This document shows positions 1 to 9,779 of a DNA stretch of 64,000 nucleotides, piece by piece. The notes below the pieces were generated by a model, which ran no database searches, was not told where the DNA came from, and was given only the letters and a program-made list of their open reading frames with translations. The stretch comes from Scytonema hofmannii PCC 7110 (GTDB taxonomy: Bacteria > Cyanobacteriota > Cyanobacteriia > Cyanobacteriales > Nostocaceae). The DNA is taken from the NCBI RefSeq assembly GCF_000346485.2, contig NZ_KQ976354.1, forward strand, positions 2,015,221 through 2,079,220, given 5' to 3'. Position numbers and translations under genes: made by a program. Numbering within the stretch: position 1 is the first letter of the stretch; every line of letters starts with the position of its first letter.

Positions 1-1
1 T

Positions 2-1774
2 ATAGAAGCTGCGTTTGCAGCACGGCGTATCAATCCGCAGGTTCGCCTGATTGTACGTTCTGACAAACAAAATTTCAACGAACTCTTGTACGAAAATTTA
101 GGCAATTTTGTTGCCTTTGAGCCTACCCATCTTTCGGCTCATGCCTTCGCTCTGACAGCCCTGGGATCTGAAGCTATTGGATATTTTACTGTAGAAGGGC
201 AACTGTTGCGAGTCATAGAGCATCAGGTACAACCAAAGGATAGCTGGTGCATTGGCAAACCAGTCTATAGACTCAATCTCACAACTCGCTGCATTTTGAG
301 TCACACACCTGTTTCATCTAACCCACCGAAACAATTCTATGACTGGAATCCAGAAGCAGAAGTACAGGTAGGAGACACACTCGTTTACATTGATGTTGCA
401 AGCGAATTGGCTTTATTTGAACAACATACAACGAAATCTCAGGACTTTTGGGGGCAGTGGCAACATTTTCTCCAAGCCATCACAGCGAAGAATCTCTGGC
501 AGAGAACAGTGCAATTTTGGCAATCTTACTACCAAAGTCAAAATCAGATCCGGAGAATTGCGACAATCTATGCAATTACCGTACTCATACTGTGGCTCGT
601 TGGCATAGTTCTTTACTGGTTGTATTATCCTCAGATCGCTCTCCAAGAAGCTTTCTATGCCACAGCAGTCTTGCTTTTAGGAGGATACGGAGATTTATTT
701 GGCGGCGTTAAGTTTGCAGCGCAATTACAGGAATCGAATTCTATACCGTGGTGGTTGCGGTTGTTCAGTCTGGGATTGACGTTAACAGGTCAAGCTTTCG
801 TAGGAGTCTTGTATGCACTGCTAACTGATGCTCTTGTGACTTCAAGATTCCAGTTTTTCAATTCCGAACCTCCCATGCCACAACGCAACCATGTGGTGCT
901 CATTGGCTTAAATCGGCTGGGACAGAGAGTGGCTGCTCTTTTGCAAGAACTCAACCAGCCGTTAGTGGGAATTCATAGTACCACTCTCGACAAACACATT
1001 TTACCTGATATGCCCCTGATTGTTGGCAATGCTACTGAATCACTCGCTAAGGTGAATCTCTCTCATGCCAAAAGCATCGTTTTAGTTGGGGACGATAACA
1101 TGGAAAATCTGGAAATTGGTCTGGTGGCTCATGCAATGAACCCCACAAGTCGCTTGATTATCCGCACTCAAGATCGCCAATTTTGTGACAATATAGCTCC
1201 TCTGTTTCCTTATGCTCAAGTTCTGTGTGGTGCAGTTTTATCTGCGGAAGTCTTCGCTTGTGCTGCCTTTGGAGAAAACGTTCTCAGTTTCTTTCACTTG
1301 AGCGATCGAATAGTCATGGTAACAGAATACAACATCGAAGAAGGCGATACCCTCAATGGGTTGCTTCTCTCTGAGATAGCCCATGGCTACGGTGTTGTTC
1401 CGATTCTCTACCAGAAATATCGGCAACAAAAATACTCGTTAATGCCCTGGGATGATGTTACGCTTTATGCTGGCGATCGCTTGATTGTTTTAGCCACAAG
1501 TAGTGGTTTGCAGCGAATTGAATGGGGTGAAATGCTACCTCGCCTTTGGCAAGTGCAGATTGAACAAGCGCTGACTCAAAATGCTATTGCTAACGGTGCA
1601 GAGAAAATCACCTTGATTGCGGGATGTAGTTCTACTCATGCTAGGCAATGGATAAATAATTTACCTATAGTGTTGCCAACACCACTTTATAAATATCAAG
1701 CTCAGCGTCTTGTGCGCGAGCTAAGAAAAGTGCAGGTTGTAGCAAGTGTAGTTTTCATTGGGCAATTCCATTAA
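2..1774 (+). CDS. Potassium channel/RCK (TrkA-N) protein, 5' end outside window
   Basis: The frame is open from base 2. Residues before the first possible start (TTG at 86) already read like an RCK domain (EAAFAARRINPQVRLIVRS), so the gene begins upstream of the window. Visible order: end of a TrkA-N/TrkA-C unit, two membrane helices around a pore loop with GYGD at about visible residues 228-231, then a second Rossmann unit (VVLIGLNRLGQ). This is the layout of cyanobacterial NAD-binding ion-channel proteins, expected in the plasma membrane with cytoplasmic nucleotide-binding gates. The filter is preceded by LLLG rather than the usual T-V/I. The stop overlaps the convergent next gene by 4 bases. 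Ion selectivity is inferred. Confidence 0.85.
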   Translation: MEAAFAARRINPQVRLIVRSDKQNFNELLYENLGNFVAFEPTHLSAHAFALTALGSEAIGYFTVEGQLLRVIEHQVQPKDSWCIGKPVYRLNLTTRCILSHTPVSSNPPKQFYDWNPEAEVQVGDTLVYIDVASELALFEQHTTKSQDFWGQWQHFLQAITAKNLWQRTVQFWQSYYQSQNQIRRIATIYAITVLILWLVGIVLYWLYYPQIALQEAFYATAVLLLGGYGDLFGGVKFAAQLQESNSIPWWLRLFSLGLTLTGQAFVGVLYALLTDALVTSRFQFFNSEPPMPQRNHVVLIGLNRLGQRVAALLQELNQPLVGIHSTTLDKHILPDMPLIVGNATESLAKVNLSHAKSIVLVGDDNMENLEIGLVAHAMNPTSRLIIRTQDRQFCDNIAPLFPYAQVLCGAVLSAEVFACAAFGENVLSFFHLSDRIVMVTEYNIEEGDTLNGLLLSEIAHGYGVVPILYQKYRQQKYSLMPWDDVTLYAGDRLIVLATSSGLQRIEWGEMLPRLWQVQIEQALTQNAIANGAEKITLIAGCSSTHARQWINNLPIVLPTPLYKYQAQRLVRELRKVQVVASVVFIGQFH

Positions 1775-2895
1775 TTCGCTCTTTGCCAAATGCGCTGGAT
1801 TTCGGCTTGGACTTGTGCTTTGGGAACTGGTACTGCTTTCACAGATGGATTCACTTCTACGCCAGGAACATTCTGATTCCAAGGGCTGTTAGCAACTCCT
1901 TGCAAATTAACGCCATTAATTGCTGGACGGAAACCATGCTGTACAAAGACTTTTTGTTGTTCGGGTTCTCTTATATAAGAGATAAAACTTTTCGCAGCAC
2001 TGGCTGTTGCTGCATCTACATCTTGACGAAGAATTGCCGCAGTTGCTATTGTTTCAATGGTAGGATCGAGGTAGTAAATTTGATAAGGTTTACCCTGATT
2101 CTTACTAGATTGCTGCCATCGCGATAGGGCAAGACTTTCATAAACAGTTGCTACATCCGCATCATTAGGACCGCGAGTAATAAACTCTTGTAAAAGAATA
2201 TCTGTAGAACGAGGTGGTTGGTAGACTGAGCGCTTAATTGTTCCAAATAGGGAACTCACCGTAGGATTGCTGAAGTTAGCATTATTAGGATTATCGCCAC
2301 CAAATTTTGACAGCGACCACAAACTGAGAGTAACTTGACCGCTGTTAGAACGGCTGGGATCGGTCATCATAAAATCAAAGCTTCCCCAATCTTTTTGACC
2401 GCCAATTGCTTGCCAATTAGAAGCTTGCATAGCTTGTTCTACCCTTTGCCAAGAAAAGCGACCATTGGGGAAAAGAACTTTACCTCGTTCTAACCAAGCA
2501 ACACCAACTAAAAGTGTTTTAGCAATTGGTTGTGGTGATTCTATAAATGGCTCTTTGTTATTTTGTGTTGTGTAGCGTTGGCGCAATTCATCTAAAAATT
2601 CAGCCGAAGCAGGTATCAAAATAGTTGGCTTTGGTTCAGTTTTTTGGTCAATGTAGTTATTAACAATATCTTGAGAACCTTGAAATTTTAACTCTATTTT
2701 GATGTTAGGATTATTTTGTTCAAACTTAGTTGCTAGTTCTTGCAACGGAGCTTGTAATTCTGTCCCGCTAACGATCGCAACTGTTTGTTCTAGTCCTGGT
2801 AAGGGAGCATAGGCTAAACCGAGTGCTGCTAGAGCGATCGCAATTGAAGTTATTGCCTGTTTCCGACGAAGCAATGAAGTTTTTTTGATAGTCAT
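1771..2895 (-). CDS. Extracellular solute-binding protein without a transporter
   Basis: The protein has an N-terminal hydrophobic segment (SIAIALAALGLAYAPL) and then a periplasmic binding-protein fold start (VAIVSGTELQAPLQELATKF), typical of PBP-like proteins that bind anions or metals. A GTG 15 bases upstream could also start it, but ATG at 2895 is preferred. It lies downstream of a coiled-coil membrane protein and a VWA/substrate-binding lipoprotein on the same strand, and their substrate-binding halves look related (both have D-I-V-N-N/T-Y/L after an S-Q/G-S-G/Q motif and a TRSNSG/PSRSNSG motif). No permease or ATPase is nearby, so a sensing or surface-scaffold role is as likely as import. 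The ligand is unknown. Confidence 0.75.
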   Translation of the reverse strand: MTIKKTSLLRRKQAITSIAIALAALGLAYAPLPGLEQTVAIVSGTELQAPLQELATKFEQNNPNIKIELKFQGSQDIVNNYIDQKTEPKPTILIPASAEFLDELRQRYTTQNNKEPFIESPQPIAKTLLVGVAWLERGKVLFPNGRFSWQRVEQAMQASNWQAIGGQKDWGSFDFMMTDPSRSNSGQVTLSLWSLSKFGGDNPNNANFSNPTVSSLFGTIKRSVYQPPRSTDILLQEFITRGPNDADVATVYESLALSRWQQSSKNQGKPYQIYYLDPTIETIATAAILRQDVDAATASAAKSFISYIREPEQQKVFVQHGFRPAINGVNLQGVANSPWNQNVPGVEVNPSVKAVPVPKAQVQAEIQRIWQRAN

Positions 2896-2950
2896 AAATG
2901 TGTTTCTCACTTCAGTTGTATATCAAGTACAAAAAAATTTACTTCTCTAA

Positions 2951-3679
2951 CTATTGACCCACTAAAATTTCCACATTCTCCTGGTAACTATTAAGCTCAG
3001 CACTTAAAGAACGTAACTCATTAACTTCCTCAAATTTACTCAAATCGGAAGTCCGCAGCTTATTTTGTAAATGCTGCAATATACCTGCAGTCTCTTGAAT
3101 TAAAGTGTAGAGATTCACGATTTGTGCTTGTCGAGTATCTTCACCTGCTTTTGCCAATTGAATATTGCGTTTTAAGCTATCGGCTAATTTCTCTAAATGC
3201 TCGCGTGCAGACCCAGAACTTGCACCTAATTTATTTTGAACTTCTAGCAATTGTTGCTGTAATTCTGTAGGAGAGAGCAAAGAATTATGACCTTGGACGC
3301 GCCGGGATAGTTGGTCAATTTTTGTAGGAAGTTCCGTAGCTCGATCGCAAGCCTCTTCCACAATCACCAGTAATTCCATTTTAAAACTATCATCAGTTAA
3401 CAAATACTTTGCTTCTTGACGCAAATCTCTCGATTTATCAGCCAAATTTTTAGCAGCATTATACAGCATTTGTAATTCCTTTTGTAATTGTTCTTTTGCC
3501 ATTTTTTCTGCATCTGGTTCCCTAGACTTCAAAAAAGCTGCCCCCACTGTTACCACTAAAGCAGCCGTAGGTAATATAACAACATTAGGTAATCTCACAA
3601 AACGAACACCAACAACAAGGACAACACCACCAGCCAATACACTTAATGGGTAAAAAATAGGATTTGCCAATTTAATCAT
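2951..3679 (-). CDS. Membrane-anchored coiled-coil protein of unknown function
   Basis: The start is taken at ATG 3679 (MIKLANPIFYP). Upstream in-frame codons fall in a heptamer repeat. About 40 N-terminal residues form two short hydrophobic stretches (LSVLAGGVVLVVGV and VVILPTAALVVTVGAAF). The remaining roughly 190 residues are charged and helical, with long heptad-like runs, so a membrane anchor with a cytoplasmic or periplasmic coiled coil is likely. I do not recognise a named domain. It sits between the VWA lipoprotein and the second binding protein on one strand, which suggests the three act together. No enzymatic motif is seen. Confidence 0.65.
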   Translation of the reverse strand: MIKLANPIFYPLSVLAGGVVLVVGVRFVRLPNVVILPTAALVVTVGAAFLKSREPDAEKMAKEQLQKELQMLYNAAKNLADKSRDLRQEAKYLLTDDSFKMELLVIVEEACDRATELPTKIDQLSRRVQGHNSLLSPTELQQQLLEVQNKLGASSGSAREHLEKLADSLKRNIQLAKAGEDTRQAQIVNLYTLIQETAGILQHLQNKLRTSDLSKFEEVNELRSLSAELNSYQENVEILVGQ

Positions 3680-3688
3680 TTCCACGCA

Positions 3689-3739
3689 TCCAAAATTCAA
3701 AATCTAAAATCCAAAATCCAAAATCCAAAATCCAAAATC
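3689..3739. repeat. Heptanucleotide tandem repeat (AAAATCC)
   Basis: About six copies of AAAATCC and variants lie between the VWA gene and the coiled-coil gene. This is the STRR type of repeat found between genes in filamentous cyanobacteria. Confidence 0.85.
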
Positions 3740-3740
3740 G

Positions 3741-5435
3741 CTAAAACTCCACCTGTAATTCAGACATCAAAGTAGAAATTGTTGCAGGGTCTCCCTTCCG
3801 GTAATAACCACCATTAACTTGAGCAATTTTCTTCAATGCGTCTGGATTAAATTCTCCTTCATTGCCATAACCAACAGTAAAAAAGGCAATTCTTTTGTCA
3901 CTACTAAAGTTACTTTTGCCAAGTTCTTGCTGTAATTGCTCTAAGTTAATTGAAGACTCAGAATCTTCACCATCCGTCAAAATAACAACAGCATTAATAG
4001 CATCTTTGCGGAGATTAGATGCTAACCAATTACGTGCATAGAGGGCAGAATCATATAATTTAGTCCCACCATCGACTTGCAAACTAGCAATAAATTGCAT
4101 CCCCCGTTCTTTACCTTGAGGAGTTCCGTCTACAACGATGGGAGAGCGAATTGCAGAATCAAAATCAATGAGAGCAATCTTTTCTTTTGGTCCGAGGCTT
4201 TCAATATATTGACGCAAAGTACTTTGCACTGCAGGTAATTTATTCCCTTGCATAGAACCGGAAGAATCGACCACAACAATGACTTGTGAAGGTTTTTTGG
4301 CAAATTCTTGCCAAGATTTCAGCATTGCAGCCACCACTTCAGGTTGGGGGGGACGCAAAGAATCATATTTAGCATTGGGATCGACGCCATATTCGGGACT
4401 AAATTTTGCTCCCAACTCCACTCCAGGAACACCTGGTCTCAAACCGAGTTCTGTGGCAATTTTCTGTGCGTCTGGGGATTGCAAATAAGCAATAACTTTT
4501 TCCGCAGCTGCTTTTTCATCTGAACTTACCCAAGGTGCATTAGGTACGATCGCCCGCATATTAGAGGTAAAGGTTGCTTTTGGATAAATAGCTTTGTAGC
4601 GGGTTTGACCGGGTTGTAAATTGGAGTTGGCTTTAATCACAGATGATTCGTAAACAGAAGCGACAGATGCCCAAAATGAACCATTTTTGACCATATCGGT
4701 GGCTAAAGCATCTGTAGAAACACCGTAGCGAGTGATTTTAGTTTGGATATTTTGGATTTGGGTTTGGAATTTCTGGACATCTGTTGCTGTTAGTTGTTCG
4801 GGACGTTTCCCAGAGACAGACACAAATTGCGCCACAAGTGTTTGCAAGCCTGAATTCGAGCGAGTTGGTGCGGATTGAACAAAGTAAATGGGTAGTGTGG
4901 GACTACTTGCATCAAGTTCTTTGTGGGTTTTTGCCTTGGCTAATGCTTTATATACATCTTCTTGTTTTTGCAATCCAGTAGCAACATCTGTAGGAACCAT
5001 AAACACCATTGGGCTATTTGCCAGTAAGGGTGCATCAGTAATTTGAGGAATATAGTTTTTTCCGGGGAAGACTTGATTGAACTGGTAAACTAACTGAGAG
5101 TGGTAAATTTCTCCATCTAAAGAAACTAAAGTAGGAAAGTCTGGTGAATCAGCTTGCAAGCTTCCAGATTGAAGTTGCTTGGCTTTATTAACTAGGTTTG
5201 TGACTATATCGCCACTTCCCATCGCCTGACAACTTAAGTAGAACGCTTTACCATCACCAAGCTTGGGTTTTGTTTGATTGAACTGTTCTGCTGCTTGGGT
5301 GCAGAATTGTTGTAAAGCACTACCGACTAAAAACTTGACTTCAAAACCCTCTCTAGGGGCGGAACTCACTTCAGACGTGCAACCAGCCAGTAGGAAAGTA
5401 CCTAAGGTGACACTAATGTAAAATTTTTTTTTCAT
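3741..5435 (-). CDS. Lipoprotein with substrate-binding domain fused to a VWA domain
   Basis: The signal peptide ends in a lipobox (FLLAGC, Cys at about residue 19). Residues about 30-370 look like an extracellular substrate-binding domain (VKFLVGSALQQFCTQAAEQF; later APTRSNSGLQTLVAQF). Residues about 380-564 are a von Willebrand A domain with the metal-site motif DSSGS (Asp390), then DGGTK and a TDGED third loop, so the MIDAS looks complete. The protein should be anchored on the outer face of the plasma membrane. Combining ligand capture with a VWA adhesion module suggests assembly of a ligand-dependent surface complex rather than transport. It is probably first in an operon with the two genes that follow on the minus strand. 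Function is inferred. Confidence 0.8.
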   Translation of the reverse strand: MKKKFYISVTLGTFLLAGCTSEVSSAPREGFEVKFLVGSALQQFCTQAAEQFNQTKPKLGDGKAFYLSCQAMGSGDIVTNLVNKAKQLQSGSLQADSPDFPTLVSLDGEIYHSQLVYQFNQVFPGKNYIPQITDAPLLANSPMVFMVPTDVATGLQKQEDVYKALAKAKTHKELDASSPTLPIYFVQSAPTRSNSGLQTLVAQFVSVSGKRPEQLTATDVQKFQTQIQNIQTKITRYGVSTDALATDMVKNGSFWASVASVYESSVIKANSNLQPGQTRYKAIYPKATFTSNMRAIVPNAPWVSSDEKAAAEKVIAYLQSPDAQKIATELGLRPGVPGVELGAKFSPEYGVDPNAKYDSLRPPQPEVVAAMLKSWQEFAKKPSQVIVVVDSSGSMQGNKLPAVQSTLRQYIESLGPKEKIALIDFDSAIRSPIVVDGTPQGKERGMQFIASLQVDGGTKLYDSALYARNWLASNLRKDAINAVVILTDGEDSESSINLEQLQQELGKSNFSSDKRIAFFTVGYGNEGEFNPDALKKIAQVNGGYYRKGDPATISTLMSELQVEF

Positions 5436-5743
5436 AGCCTGAGTTTGTAACTAGTTATGATAAATTGCGAAGGCACATTCGTATAGTTCCCTGAACTTGA
5501 CTTCAGATAACGGTTTTTAGTTGAGAATGGTTTGTTTATTGGTAAGCTTGGTAGATAGGGTGTTTGAGTTTTATCCTTGCTTTTATAGATGAGCTACTAC
5601 TTAATCAGGCTTGTTGTTAGAATTTATGAAATGAGCTAGATTTCTAACTTCAATCTGGGAACTATAAACCTGTCAAACTCCCCAGAGAGAAGCAAAAGAG
5701 CGTATGCGTTCAGAGGGGTGCTTGCGTTTTGGACAAAAATTAA
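5436..5743. other. Divergent intergenic region
   Basis: This 308-base gap separates two divergent genes, so promoters for both the VWA operon and the kinase cluster should lie here. I see no repeat, RNA or convincing operator. Confidence 0.5.
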
Positions 5744-7933
5744 ATGTCTTGGGTTGTCAAAAAAGTTTCACTGCGCTTGCTCCTTGTTGTCCCCTTTGTC
5801 GTGCAAATCTTCGCCGCTGTGGGGTTGACTGGGTATTTATCTTTGTATAATGGACAGAAAGCGGTTAATAATTTAGCAACGCGGTTGTGCAGCGAGGTCA
5901 GTGGGCGTATCCATCAGCACCTTGACAGCTACATGACAACGCCCCGGATACTGAGCCACACCTATGCAGATGCTTTCGACTTGGGGATACTCGCTCCACA
6001 AGACCTAGAAAAGCTGCAACACTTTTTCGCGAAGCAAATACAGTTATATAATGTTGGTTATATTCTCTTCGGTTCGATCGCAGGTGAATTTGCATCTGCT
6101 GGACGTTCTGCTTATGACAACCGCATCAATATTGATGAGGTTTCGCAAAAACGACATGGCAATAGTGGAATTTACACCTACGGAACAGATGAGAAGGGAA
6201 ATCGGACTAAACTCATTGAATACGTTAAGAATTACGCTTTTCAAAAAGAAGCTTGGTATGCACAGACAACCCAACTTCACAAACCCTTATGGAGTGATAT
6301 TTATCAATGGGAAACAAAACCATATCCCCTGTCAATTTCTGCAACTCATCCTGTTTTTGATAAAAACAAAAATCTCATAGGTGCGATCGCGGTTGAGCAG
6401 CGCTTATCACAGATTAGTAATTTTTTACGCCTTCTTAAAGTCAGCCCCACAGGAAAAACCTTTATCTTGGAGCGCAACGGACTATTGGTTGCTAGCTCTG
6501 GTACTGAGCAACCTTTCACAATAGTCAATGGAAAGCCACAAAGACTTAAGGGAATAAATAGTCACGATTATCTCATTCAAGCAACTGCAAAATATTTAAC
6601 ACAGTATTTTGGCGGGATCGGCAAAATCAAAAACTCACAGCAGCTTAACCTTATGCTCAATCAGAAGCGCCAATTTGTGTTGGTCACTCCTTGGCGGGAT
6701 AATTTGGGTCTGGACTGGTTAGTGGTGGTGGTCGTTCCTGAAGCTGACTTTATAGAGCAAATTCACGCCAATACCCGTACCACAATACTATTGTGTCTGG
6801 GAGCATTAATACTGGCTGTTATGTTAGGAATATACACTTCGCATTGGATTACGACACCAATTCTACGTTTAACTGAAGCAGCAACTGCTATTTCTAATGG
6901 TTGTTTAGAGCAACAAGTAGAAAATTCAAGAGTTCATGAAATTTGTGTTTTAGCCAACTCATTTAATCAAATGGCGGTTCAATTAAGTTCTGCTTTTACG
7001 AACTTAGAAAAGACGAATCAAGAACTAGAAAATGCTAATTCAGAGTTAGAAAATCGTGTAGAAAAACGGACAGAAGAATTGACGCAAGCTCTGCGAAACC
7101 TCCAACAAGCTCAAGCTAAATTAGTACATAGTGAAAAAATGTCTAGCTTGGGACAGATGATAGCTGGAATTGCTCATGAAATCAATAACCCAATAAGCTT
7201 TATTCATGGAAACCTTTTTTATGCTAATCAATACTTAAAAACACTAATAACAACTTTAAGTTTTTACCAAAAACATTATTCTCAGCCTGCAAGCGAAATT
7301 CAGAAATATTTAGAAGAGGCAGATCTGAATTTCATTCTGGAGGACTTTCCAAAATTACTTGATTCTATGGATGTAGGAACGCAGCGGATCGGCGATATTG
7401 TTTTAAGTTTACGAAATTTTTCGCGCTTGGATGAAGCAGAATTAAAAACCGTAGATATTCATACTGGGTTGGATAGCACCTTGCTACTTCTACAGCATAG
7501 ACTAAAGCATAATACCCTTCATCAAAGCGCAATTAAAGTGATAAAAATGTATGGCCAGTTGCCAAAAATTGAGTGCTACCCAGGACAAATGAACCAAGTG
7601 TTTTTGAGCATATTAAATAACGCTATTGACGCCCTCGATCAGGGTTTGAGGGAAGAATTTTCTACTCCTCAAATTCAAATTACCACTGAAGTCGTACAAG
7701 ACAACCGCGTCTTGGTTCGTATTTGGGATAATGGCTTTGGGATATCTCAAAAAGTGCTATCCAAGATATTTGACCCCTTCTTCACCACCAAACCCGTAGG
7801 TAAAGGCACTGGTTTAGGATTGTCAATATGCTACCAAATTGTAGTTGAGAAACACGGAGGTCAATTAAGCTGTATTTCTGCTTTAGGAGAGGGAACAGAG
7901 TTTGCGATCGAGATTCCGATTCAGCAATCGTAG
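5744..7933 (+). CDS. Membrane sensor histidine kinase (Cache-HAMP-HisKA-HATPase)
   Basis: Transmembrane helix 1 spans about residues 10-30, followed by a roughly 300-residue extracytoplasmic region with dCache features (WYAQTTQLHKPLWSDIY). Helix 2 is near 345-367, then HAMP, then a coiled coil (about 415-455). The HisKA box EKMSSLGQMIAGIAHEINNP has its phosphoacceptor at His478. The ATPase domain has DNGFGIS and GKGTGLGLS (about 662 and 688). No receiver domain is attached and no response-regulator gene is adjacent. It is followed by two ModA-like binding proteins and a second kinase, all on one strand. The kinase halves of the two are clearly paralogous (both have LRNFSRLDEAE). The ligand is unknown. 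Confidence 0.92.
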   Translation: MSWVVKKVSLRLLLVVPFVVQIFAAVGLTGYLSLYNGQKAVNNLATRLCSEVSGRIHQHLDSYMTTPRILSHTYADAFDLGILAPQDLEKLQHFFAKQIQLYNVGYILFGSIAGEFASAGRSAYDNRINIDEVSQKRHGNSGIYTYGTDEKGNRTKLIEYVKNYAFQKEAWYAQTTQLHKPLWSDIYQWETKPYPLSISATHPVFDKNKNLIGAIAVEQRLSQISNFLRLLKVSPTGKTFILERNGLLVASSGTEQPFTIVNGKPQRLKGINSHDYLIQATAKYLTQYFGGIGKIKNSQQLNLMLNQKRQFVLVTPWRDNLGLDWLVVVVVPEADFIEQIHANTRTTILLCLGALILAVMLGIYTSHWITTPILRLTEAATAISNGCLEQQVENSRVHEICVLANSFNQMAVQLSSAFTNLEKTNQELENANSELENRVEKRTEELTQALRNLQQAQAKLVHSEKMSSLGQMIAGIAHEINNPISFIHGNLFYANQYLKTLITTLSFYQKHYSQPASEIQKYLEEADLNFILEDFPKLLDSMDVGTQRIGDIVLSLRNFSRLDEAELKTVDIHTGLDSTLLLLQHRLKHNTLHQSAIKVIKMYGQLPKIECYPGQMNQVFLSILNNAIDALDQGLREEFSTPQIQITTEVVQDNRVLVRIWDNGFGISQKVLSKIFDPFFTTKPVGKGTGLGLSICYQIVVEKHGGQLSCISALGEGTEFAIEIPIQQS

Positions 7934-8095
7934 AGTTGATTGGGTAAAACTCCCCAATTTCAGTAATCTTCCTATTGTTGTTATACCGAAAAAGTTATTA
8001 GCTTATATATAGATGAATTTCTGTATCGCGCCGAGCATTAAAACTAGGCAATTATTAATTTGGGTGTTTGCTAAAACTAGCCCAAACCTATCCTC

Positions 8096-8893
8096 ATGAG
8101 AAAATCCCCCTTTTTTTTAACCCTAATCTACTGGGCTATTTTGTCTGTATTTTTTCTTAGCTGTACCCCAGCTAAAAAGGAATCAAAATTTATAACTTTA
8201 ACGGTATATGCTAGTGCTAGCTTAAAAAGCGCTTTGGCAGATATTCAAAAAATTTATAACCAAGACAATCCCAATATTACTATTAAATATAAACTGGCCA
8301 ATTCTGGAACTTTAGAAAAGTTAATTGAGCAGGGTGCTAGAGTGGATATTCTCATCACTAGCAACTCTAAAAGCTTAGATAATTTACAGTCTAAAAATTT
8401 TCTTCTTGCAGGTACTCGTCAGAATTTATTGAAAAATCAAATAGTATTGATTGTATCCAAGGATACTAAAAATATTTCTGATTTCAAAGACTTGACTCGC
8501 AGGCAAATTCAGAAAATTGCTTTAGGCGATCGCACAAAAGAAGCATCAGGTAAATATGCTTTAGAAATTTTCATGAATCTTGGAATTTTAGACCAAGTCA
8601 AACAAAAATTTGTGTTCATGTCTAAAAATAATGAAATACTGAGTTTTGTAGAAAATGGTAAGGCAAATGCAGGTCTGGTCTATGCAACAGATGCTATTTT
8701 ATCGGAAGGAGTAAAGATGGTAACGCTTTCACCACACGAGCTTCATTCTCCGATTGTTTATCCCATAGCCATACTTAAAACTAGCCCAAATACCCCTGAA
8801 GCTAGGAATTTTATCCAATTTCTTCAAACCGATCGCGCTGAAGCTGTGTTTCTTAAGTATCGATTTGTTGTTAATTCTAAGAGATCAAATTAA
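8096..8893 (+). CDS. ModA-like periplasmic binding lipoprotein 1
   Basis: A lipoprotein signal ends in FFLSC. The body follows the molybdate-binding protein pattern: LTVYASASLKSALADI at the start of the first lobe, VDILITSN, a K-N-Q-I-V-L-I-V strand, ASGKYALEI and AGLVYATDAI. The 265-residue length fits the ModA family (about 250-260). ModB permease and ModC ATPase genes are absent here. The gene starts 162 bases after a Cache kinase and is followed 58 bases later by a paralogue and then another kinase. An accessory sensory role for one of the kinases is therefore plausible. Molybdate as ligand is only the family expectation. Confidence 0.82.
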   Translation: MRKSPFFLTLIYWAILSVFFLSCTPAKKESKFITLTVYASASLKSALADIQKIYNQDNPNITIKYKLANSGTLEKLIEQGARVDILITSNSKSLDNLQSKNFLLAGTRQNLLKNQIVLIVSKDTKNISDFKDLTRRQIQKIALGDRTKEASGKYALEIFMNLGILDQVKQKFVFMSKNNEILSFVENGKANAGLVYATDAILSEGVKMVTLSPHELHSPIVYPIAILKTSPNTPEARNFIQFLQTDRAEAVFLKYRFVVNSKRSN

Positions 8894-8951
8894 CCAGGAC
8901 TTAAATCTTATTAATAATTATTTCTCAGTCAAAGTTCCAGACTTGATAACT

Positions 8952-9737
8952 ATGAAATGCAGTTTTTACCTTCCCTTAGCTATCTTATCTCTAGTTTTAG
9001 TCAGTTGTAGAAAACAAGAGGCAAAAACAATTAGTTTAAACGTCTCAGCAGGTCAAAGTTTACAACCTGCTATGACGGAAATTAAAAAAATTTATACTCA
9101 GCAACAGCCAAACGTATCTATTACTTACAAGTTTAGCAGTGGTGGTTTCCTTAAAGACTCAATTAAGCAGGGAGAAACCATAGATATTTTCTTTACAGGA
9201 GGCTCGGAATTTTTGGATGATTTGCAGTCAAAAGGGTTTCTGTTTGAAAAGACTCGTAAACATTTACTTAATAACAAATTAGTCTTGATTGTGCCAAAGA
9301 ATTCTACTGGTGTATCTACATTCAATGATTTGTCTGGTAAACAAGTCAAGACGATTGCTGTAGGTAACTTTAAGACTACAAGTTCTGGTCAACACGCTGA
9401 AACAATTTTAACATCTTTAAAGATTTTAGACCTAGTAAAACCAAAATTACTTTTTTCTAAAGTTGGCTTTGGTGCAGCTCGTTTTGTGGAAACGGGACAA
9501 GCAGATGCAGGTATTGTTTATGCCACAGACGCCATCAACGCAAGTCAAATTAAGATTGTGGCGATCGCACCTGAAAACTCTCATTCTCCTAGTATGTATA
9601 GTGTAGCTATACTTAAAGCTAGCCCGCATATTCCCGAAGCTAAAGAGTTTATCCAATTTCTGGAAAGTAACCAAGCCAGTGCTGTGTTTGTGAAATATGG
9701 ATTTGCGATCGCAAGGGACGATCGAGCTAGAAAATAG
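8952..9737 (+). CDS. ModA-like periplasmic binding lipoprotein 2
   Basis: Start chosen at ATG 8952, because from there a lipoprotein signal begins (MKCSFYLPLAIL...LVSC). A longer in-frame start at 8865 would overlap the previous gene and place the signal internally. The mature part parallels the preceding paralogue: LNVSAGQSLQPAMTEI, IDIFFTGGSEFL, TSSGQHAETIL and AGIVYATDAIN. It has 261 residues, typical of ModA. Spacing of 58 bases before and 42 bases after suggests one transcript with the downstream histidine kinase. The tandem pair has diverged clearly, which suggests different ligands or partners. No permease genes are nearby. Confidence 0.82.
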   Translation: MKCSFYLPLAILSLVLVSCRKQEAKTISLNVSAGQSLQPAMTEIKKIYTQQQPNVSITYKFSSGGFLKDSIKQGETIDIFFTGGSEFLDDLQSKGFLFEKTRKHLLNNKLVLIVPKNSTGVSTFNDLSGKQVKTIAVGNFKTTSSGQHAETILTSLKILDLVKPKLLFSKVGFGAARFVETGQADAGIVYATDAINASQIKIVAIAPENSHSPSMYSVAILKASPHIPEAKEFIQFLESNQASAVFVKYGFAIARDDRARK

Positions 9738-9779
9738 TTTATCTTTTATTAGAGTTGTTTTACTTATTCATAATATTTT

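Noticed and set aside
8865-8951. Longer start for the second ModA-like protein
   Set aside because: It would overlap the preceding gene and put 29 non-signal residues before a perfect lipoprotein signal peptide.
8096-9737. Functional molybdate ABC transporter locus
   Set aside because: No permease or ATPase gene is present within the neighbourhood, which is filled by kinases.
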